Position numbers and translations under genes: made by a program
Part shown: positions 60,135-64,000 of the stretch, piece by piece
Numbering within the stretch: position 1 is the stretch's first letter
Layout of the letters: each line of letters opens with the position of its first letter
The notes under the pieces: model-generated
Database searches by the model: none
What the model saw: the letters and a program-made list of their open reading frames with translations, nothing else
Told to the model about the DNA's origin: nothing
Origin: Kribbella solani
Lineage (GTDB): Bacteria > Actinomycetota > Actinomycetes > Propionibacteriales > Kribbellaceae
Direction: 5' to 3'
Assembly (NCBI RefSeq): GCF_014205295.1
Contig: NZ_JACHNF010000001.1
Location: 4,340,001 to 4,404,000, forward strand
Length of the DNA stretch: 64,000 nucleotides

Positions 60135-60512
60135 TTGCCCAGCAAACCAGCCGGTACGCTCTACCGCGGCCGGGAGGGCATGTGGTCATGGGTCGCGCAC
60201 CGGATCACCGGTGTGGGGATCTTCTTCTTCCTGCTGGTGCATGTGCTGGACACCGCACTGGTCCGGGTCTCGCCGCACGCGTACAACGAGGTCATCGGCA
60301 CCTACAAGAACCCGATCGTCGGCCTGCTCGAGGTCGGGCTGGTGGCGGCGATCCTGTTCCACGCGTTCAACGGCATCCGGCTGATCCTGGTGGACTTCTG
60401 GGCCAAGGGCCCGCGCTACCAGCGGCAGCTGATGATCGGTGTCGGCGTGCTCTGGGTGGTGCTGTTCGTGCCGTTCGTCATCCGGCATCTGACCCACGTG
60501 TTCGGAGGCTGA
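60135..60512 (+). CDS. sdhC: Succinate dehydrogenase cytochrome b556 subunit
   Basis: A 125-residue membrane anchor with three helices. 'GTLYRGREGMWSWVAHRITGVGIFFFLLVHVLD' has the SdhC opening and a His suited to heme b ligation. It carries quinone- and heme-binding residues for complex II. TTG 60135 is the start, six to seven bases after CGGAGG. One base separates it from sdhD. Confidence 0.92.
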   Translation: MPSKPAGTLYRGREGMWSWVAHRITGVGIFFFLLVHVLDTALVRVSPHAYNEVIGTYKNPIVGLLEVGLVAAILFHAFNGIRLILVDFWAKGPRYQRQLMIGVGVLWVVLFVPFVIRHLTHVFGG

Positions 60513-60513
60513 G

Positions 60514-60987
60514 ATGTCAGAATCCACTCCTGCCATCGCCGCGCCCCGGTCCAGCAGCCGTGGCCGCCGGCTCAAGGGCGGCGGCCGGAACCGGTCCGGC
60601 CAGACCAACTTCGAGCTGTACAGCTGGCTGTTCATGCGGCTGTCCGGGCTCGCCCTGGTGATCCTGGTGCTCGGGCACCTGTTCGTGAACCTGATGCTCG
60701 GCGGCGGGATCACCGCGCTGGACTTCGGTTTCGTGGCCGGCAAGTGGGCCAACCCGCTCTGGCAGGTCTGGGACCTGCTGATGCTGTGGCTGGCGATGCT
60801 GCACGGCAGCAACGGGCTGCGCACGATCATCAACGACTACGCCGAGAAGGACCAGACCCGGTTCTGGCTGAAGGCGCTGCTGATCACGGCCGCGGTCGTG
60901 ATCGTCGTCCTCGGCACCCTGGTGATCTTCACCTTCGACCCCTGCCTCGACCCCAACTCCACGTTGTCGGTCTGCACCAACAAATAA
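60514..60987 (+). CDS. sdhD: Succinate dehydrogenase hydrophobic anchor subunit
   Basis: A 157-residue membrane protein with a basic cytoplasmic N-terminus (RGRRLKGGGRNR) and three helices. 'WLAMLHGSNGLRTIINDYAEK' holds the conserved His and the Asp-Tyr of the quinone pocket. Second gene of sdhCDAB. Confidence 0.92.
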   Translation: MSESTPAIAAPRSSSRGRRLKGGGRNRSGQTNFELYSWLFMRLSGLALVILVLGHLFVNLMLGGGITALDFGFVAGKWANPLWQVWDLLMLWLAMLHGSNGLRTIINDYAEKDQTRFWLKALLITAAVVIVVLGTLVIFTFDPCLDPNSTLSVCTNK

Positions 60988-60995
60988 AGGACGTC

Positions 60996-62738
60996 ATGCA
61001 GGTCCATCAGTACGACGTAATCATCGTCGGCGCGGGCGGAGCGGGTATGCGCGCCGCGCTCGAATCCAGCAAGCGGACCCGTACCGCCGTACTCACCAAG
61101 CTGTACCCGACCCGCTCGCACACCGGCGCCGCCCAGGGCGGGATGTGCGCCGCGCTGGCGAACGTCGAGGAGGACAACTGGGAGTGGCACACCTTCGACA
61201 CGGTCAAGGGTGGTGACTTCCTGGTCGACCAGGACGCGGCCGAGGTGATGTGCAAGGAGGCCGTGGACGCGGTTCTCGACCTGGAGAAGATGGGCCTGCC
61301 GTTCAACCGGACCGCCGAGGGCAAGATCGACCAGCGGTTCTTCGGCGGGCACACCCGCAACCACGGTGAGGCCGTCGTCCGCCGGTCCTGCTTCGCGGCC
61401 GACCGTACCGGTCACATGATCCTGCAGACGCTGTACCAGCAGTGCATCAAGCAGAACGTCGAGTTCTTCAACGAGTACTACGTTCTGGACCTGCTGATGA
61501 CCGACGGCAAGGCCAGCGGCGTGGTCGCGTACGAGCTGGCCACCGGCGAGCTGCACGTGTTCTCGGCGAAGTCGGTGATCTTCGCGTCCGGCGGCTTCGG
61601 CAAGGTGTTCCGGACCACGTCGAACGCGCACACGCTGACCGGCGACGGGATGGGCATCGTCTGGCGCAAGGGCCTGCCGCTGGAGGACATGGAGTTCTTC
61701 CAGTTCCACCCGACCGGCCTGGCCGGGCTGGGCGTACTGCTGTCGGAGGCCGCCCGTGGCGAGGGCGGCATCCTGCGGAACAAGGACAACGAGCGGTTCA
61801 TGGAGCGGTACGCGCCGACGGTCAAGGACCTGGCGCCGCGCGACATGGTCGCCCGCGCGATGGCGAACGAGGTCCGCGAAGGCCGCGGCTGCGGTCCGGA
61901 CGGCGCGTACGTGATGCTCGACCTGACCCACCTCGAGCCGGCGCACATCGACGCCAAGCTGCCGGACATCACCGAGTTCGCCCGCACGTACCTCGGGGTG
62001 GAGCCGTACACCGAGCAGATCCCGGTGTTCCCGACCGCGCACTACGCGATGGGCGGCATCCCGACCAACATCGCGGGCGAGGCGCTGGCCAACAACGACG
62101 AGGTGATCCCCGGCCTGTACGCCGCGGGTGAGGTCGCCTGCGTGTCCGTGCACGGCGCGAACCGGCTGGGTACGAACTCGCTGCTGGACATCAACGTGTT
62201 CGGCCGGCGCGCGGGCATCGCCGCCGCCGAGTACGCCGCCACCGCGTCCTTCGAGGAACTCCCGGAGAACCCGGAGGCGTACGTCGTCGACCTGGTCGAA
62301 GGGCTGCGCACCTCCACCGGCGAGGAGCGGATCGCGGCGATCCGGTCCGACCTGCAGGCGACGATGGACCTGAACGCGCAGGTGTACCGGACCGAGGGCT
62401 CGCTGAAGCAGGCCCAGGTCGACATCGCGGCACTGAAGACGCGCTTCGCGAACGTGGCCGTCCAGGACAAGGGCAAGCGGTTCAACACCGATCTGCTCGA
62501 GGCGGTCGAGCTCGGCTTCCTGCTCGACCTGGCCGAGGTACTGGTGGAGGGCGCGCTGGCCCGGAAGGAGTCCCGCGGCGGGCACTTCCGGGAGGACTAC
62601 GACAAGCGCGACGACGTGAACTTCATGCGGCACACGATGGCGTACCGCGAGGTCGATGCCGAGGGCAACGTCAGCATCCGGCTCGACTACAAACCCGTCG
62701 TCCAGACTCGCTACAAGCCGATGGAGCGGAAGTACTGA
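60996..62738 (+). CDS. sdhA: Succinate dehydrogenase flavoprotein subunit
   Basis: A 580-residue subunit oxidising succinate to fumarate on covalent FAD. 'DVIIVGAGGAGMRAALES' is the FAD-binding motif, 'TRSHTGAAQGG' has the His42 that carries FAD covalently, and 'FHPTGLAGLGVLLSEAARGEGG' plus 'HYAMGGIPTN' form the active site. ATG 60996 follows AAAGGA. The stop overlaps a 16-codon leader ORF (TGATG) that precedes sdhB. Confidence 0.97.
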   Translation: MQVHQYDVIIVGAGGAGMRAALESSKRTRTAVLTKLYPTRSHTGAAQGGMCAALANVEEDNWEWHTFDTVKGGDFLVDQDAAEVMCKEAVDAVLDLEKMGLPFNRTAEGKIDQRFFGGHTRNHGEAVVRRSCFAADRTGHMILQTLYQQCIKQNVEFFNEYYVLDLLMTDGKASGVVAYELATGELHVFSAKSVIFASGGFGKVFRTTSNAHTLTGDGMGIVWRKGLPLEDMEFFQFHPTGLAGLGVLLSEAARGEGGILRNKDNERFMERYAPTVKDLAPRDMVARAMANEVREGRGCGPDGAYVMLDLTHLEPAHIDAKLPDITEFARTYLGVEPYTEQIPVFPTAHYAMGGIPTNIAGEALANNDEVIPGLYAAGEVACVSVHGANRLGTNSLLDINVFGRRAGIAAAEYAATASFEELPENPEAYVVDLVEGLRTSTGEERIAAIRSDLQATMDLNAQVYRTEGSLKQAQVDIAALKTRFANVAVQDKGKRFNTDLLEAVELGFLLDLAEVLVEGALARKESRGGHFREDYDKRDDVNFMRHTMAYREVDAEGNVSIRLDYKPVVQTRYKPMERKY

Positions 62739-62788
62739 TGGACGCTACAACTGCCCTTGCGGGGGTCTGGGGGTCGTCCCCCAGATGA
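62738..62788 (+). CDS. 16-codon ORF between sdhA and sdhB, probable coupling leader
   Basis: Starts with an ATG sharing its A with the sdhA stop (TGATG) and ends with a TGA overlapping the sdhB ATG (ATGA, 62785-62788), encoding MDATTALAGVWGSSPR. A stable hairpin occupies its second half and abuts the sdhB start. The geometry suggests that ribosomes leaving sdhA re-initiate here, melt the hairpin and deliver translation to sdhB. The peptide itself need not function. Confidence 0.5.
   Translation: MDATTALAGVWGSSPR
62767..62784 (+). promoter_or_regulatory. Hairpin abutting the sdhB start codon
   Basis: CTGGGGG (62767-62773) pairs perfectly with CCCCCAG (62778-62784) around TCGT; the next base is the A of the sdhB ATG. 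A second GGGGG (62761-62765) can also pair with the C-run. No free ribosome site precedes sdhB, so translation should depend on the hairpin being opened. Confidence 0.7.
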
Positions 62789-63489
62789 ATGTCACTGTCA
62801 AGATCCTCCGGTACAACCCCGAGGTGGTCGACGAGGCCGAGTGGAAGACGTACTCGGTCACGCTGCAGCCGACCGACCGGGTGCTGGACGCGCTGCACAA
62901 GGTCAAGTGGGAGCAGGACGGCACGCTGACCTTCCGGCGGTCCTGCGCGCACGGTGTCTGCGGTTCGGACGCGATGCGGATCAACGGCCGGAACCGGCTG
63001 GCCTGCAAGACGCTGATCAAGGACCTGAACCCGGAGAAGGAAATCACCGTCGAGCCGATCAAGGGCCTGCCGGTGCTGAAGGACCTGGTCGTCGACATGG
63101 AGCCGTTCTTCGAGGCGTACCGGGCGGTGATGCCGTTCCTGGTCACCTCCGGGCACGAGCCGACCCGGGAGCGGATCCAGTCGCAGGCCGACCGGGACCG
63201 GTTCGACGACACCACCAAGTGCATCCTGTGCGCGGCGTGTACGACGTCGTGCCCGGTGTTCTGGTCGGACGGGCAGTACTTCGGGCCGCAGGCGATCGTC
63301 GGGGCGCACCGGTTCATCTTCGACAGCCGGGACGAGGGCACCGAGCAGCGGCTGGAGATCCTGAACGACAAGGAAGGGGTTTGGCGCTGCCGGACCACTT
63401 TCAACTGCACCGACGCCTGCCCCCGCGGCATCGAGGTCACCAAGGCAATCCAGGAAGTAAAACGAGCCCTGATCTTCCGCCGGGTGTGA
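62785..63489 (+). CDS. sdhB: Succinate dehydrogenase iron-sulfur subunit
   Basis: A 234-residue subunit carrying electrons from FAD to quinone. 'RRSCAHGVCGSDAM' binds the [2Fe-2S] cluster with a further Cys in 'RLACKT', and 'CILCAACTTSCP' with 'CTDACPRG' bind the [4Fe-4S] and [3Fe-4S] clusters. ATG 62785 is fixed by homology and by its overlap with the leader ORF. The last codons (Phe-Arg-Arg-Val-stop) belong to a 15-bp repeat found twice more downstream. Confidence 0.96.
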   Translation: MNVTVKILRYNPEVVDEAEWKTYSVTLQPTDRVLDALHKVKWEQDGTLTFRRSCAHGVCGSDAMRINGRNRLACKTLIKDLNPEKEITVEPIKGLPVLKDLVVDMEPFFEAYRAVMPFLVTSGHEPTRERIQSQADRDRFDDTTKCILCAACTTSCPVFWSDGQYFGPQAIVGAHRFIFDSRDEGTEQRLEILNDKEGVWRCRTTFNCTDACPRGIEVTKAIQEVKRALIFRRV

Positions 63490-63573
63490 TCCGGGTCGGG
63501 CGTGACACAGCCCCACCGCTCGCGTTCCGCCGGGTGTGACGCGGCTCGGCCGCGCGCCTTCCGCCGGGTGTGA
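63475..63573. repeat. 15-bp repeat copying the sdhB 3' end
   Basis: TTCCGCCGGGTGTGA occurs at 63475-63489 (the last five codons of sdhB including stop), 63525-63539 and 63559-63573, exactly each time. The spacers are unrelated. No gene lies in 63490-63660. Confidence 0.95.
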
Positions 63574-63592
63574 GGTGGGTGGGCCTGGGGGC

Positions 63593-63643
63593 AGATAGGA
63601 TTCTCCCGCCGACCTGATCCCTGACCTCGCCGGGGACCTATCT
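63593..63643 (+). promoter_or_regulatory. Putative promoter with flanking inverted repeat
   Basis: TAGGAT (63596-63601) is a good -10 box for the downstream membrane protein gene. AGATAGG (63593-63599) overlapping it is complementary to CCTATCT (63637-63643), so a regulator or RNA structure could span the transcription start. Confidence 0.4.
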
Positions 63644-63660
63644 GACCCCGGGGGGTGAGC

Positions 63661-64000
63661 GTGCAGCGCCTGCGTGAGGTCCTCGACCGCGTGTACCGCC
63701 GGCTGGTGGACCTGCTGGAGCGCTGCGGCCTCCCCCGGAGCATGCCCCCGCTGCTCGTCCTCGGGGTGCTCGCCGTGGTCACCTCCCTCGTGCTCGCGGT
63801 ACTGGCCGCGACCGGCCACCGGGGCGAGACCGGCGCGGACCCGGTGGTGATCTCCCCGGCGGCGGCCGGGCGGCCCGGCAACGCCGTGGTGAACGCGTCC
63901 CGGGCGCAGGTGCTGTCGATGACGATGGTGACCCGGAACCGCTGGGCGGCCGGCTGGTCCGACTGCACCAGCGGCCCGAACTGCAAGTACGCCGCGGTGA
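63661..64000 (+). CDS. N-terminal part of a membrane-anchored protein (runs off window)
   Basis: The first 113 codons of a gene continuing past the edge. A basic, helical cytoplasmic start (VQRLREVLDRVYRRLVDLLERCG) is followed by one transmembrane helix (about residues 36-55, 'LLVLGVLAVVTSLVLAVLAA') and an extracytoplasmic region with 'DCTSGPNC'. GTG 63661 follows GGGGGTGA; GTG 63655 is possible. Family not recognised from this fragment. Confidence 0.7.
   Translation, partial: MQRLREVLDRVYRRLVDLLERCGLPRSMPPLLVLGVLAVVTSLVLAVLAATGHRGETGADPVVISPAAAGRPGNAVVNASRAQVLSMTMVTRNRWAAGWSDCTSGPNCKYAAV

Overview
The window is very GC-rich DNA from an actinomycete. Tightly packed genes, many GTG/TTG starts, TAGNNT-type -10 boxes, several apparently leaderless genes, Tat and Sec signal peptides, a mycobacterial-style LpdA, a trans-ATPase sugar ABC transporter and XRE/DUF5753-DUF6879 regulatory pairs all fit. 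A Nocardioidaceae member such as Kribbella is my best guess; this is inference from gene style, not a database match. No rRNA, tRNA, CRISPR array, transposase or phage gene was seen.

Layout. 1-2.3 kb: tail of a putative solute-binding protein, then a biotin-dependent acyl-CoA carboxylase alpha chain. 2.3-8.9 kb: small secreted protein, membrane-anchored cyclophilin, and a cell-envelope group (GH76 hydrolase; PGRP-type amidase co-transcribed with a SpoIID/LytB protein). 8.9-10.7 kb: two tandem secreted paralogues damaged by a deletion that fuses one to the other. 10.7-15.3 kb: the most notable locus, a compact RiPP cluster. It holds a small partner protein, a DUF6879 protein, an XRE/DUF5753 regulator, a radical SAM/SPASM maturase, a 66-residue precursor with four Trp-x-x motifs, a pentapeptide-repeat protein and a phosphotransferase-fold protein. 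15.4-25.6 kb: LpdA-type quinone reductase, gamma-glutamylcyclotransferase-like protein, phosphosugar mutase, zinc peptidase, Tat-exported esterase, PH-domain membrane protein, then deoC with two aldehyde-dehydrogenase-family genes. 25.8-35.2 kb: secreted protein, Ser/Thr kinase facing an ECF-like sigma factor, aminopeptidase N, LysR/TauE pair, small proteins, aldo/keto reductase facing an ArsR-type regulator. 35.2-42.4 kb: polyol operon (binding protein, two permeases, polyol dehydrogenase, xylulokinase) facing a SorC/DeoR-type regulator. 42.4-45.1 kb: kinase-fold proteins and a lipoprotein. 45.4-52.3 kb: nucleoside uptake and salvage operon (BMP lipoprotein, ATPase, two permeases, cytidine deaminase, pyrimidine phosphorylase). 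52.6-59.9 kb: secreted proteins, M20 amidohydrolase, methylmalonyl-CoA-mutase-type large subunit, two GT4 glycosyltransferases, MBL-fold enzyme. 60.1-63.5 kb: succinate dehydrogenase sdhCDAB, with a 16-codon ORF and a hairpin coupling sdhA to sdhB. 63.7-64 kb: start of a membrane-anchored protein running off the end.

Functional threads. Nucleoside import (BMP system), Cdd, pyrimidine phosphorylase, the phosphosugar mutase and DeoC together could take nucleosides to acetaldehyde and triose phosphate, with aldehyde dehydrogenase disposing of the aldehyde. The polyol operon points to D-arabinitol or a similar sugar alcohol being oxidised to a ketose and phosphorylated. Intergenic DNA is rich in large hairpins, at least two of which (2.8 kb and 45.2 kb) are related to each other, and in short tandem repeats, two of which copy the 3' end of the adjacent gene including its stop codon.
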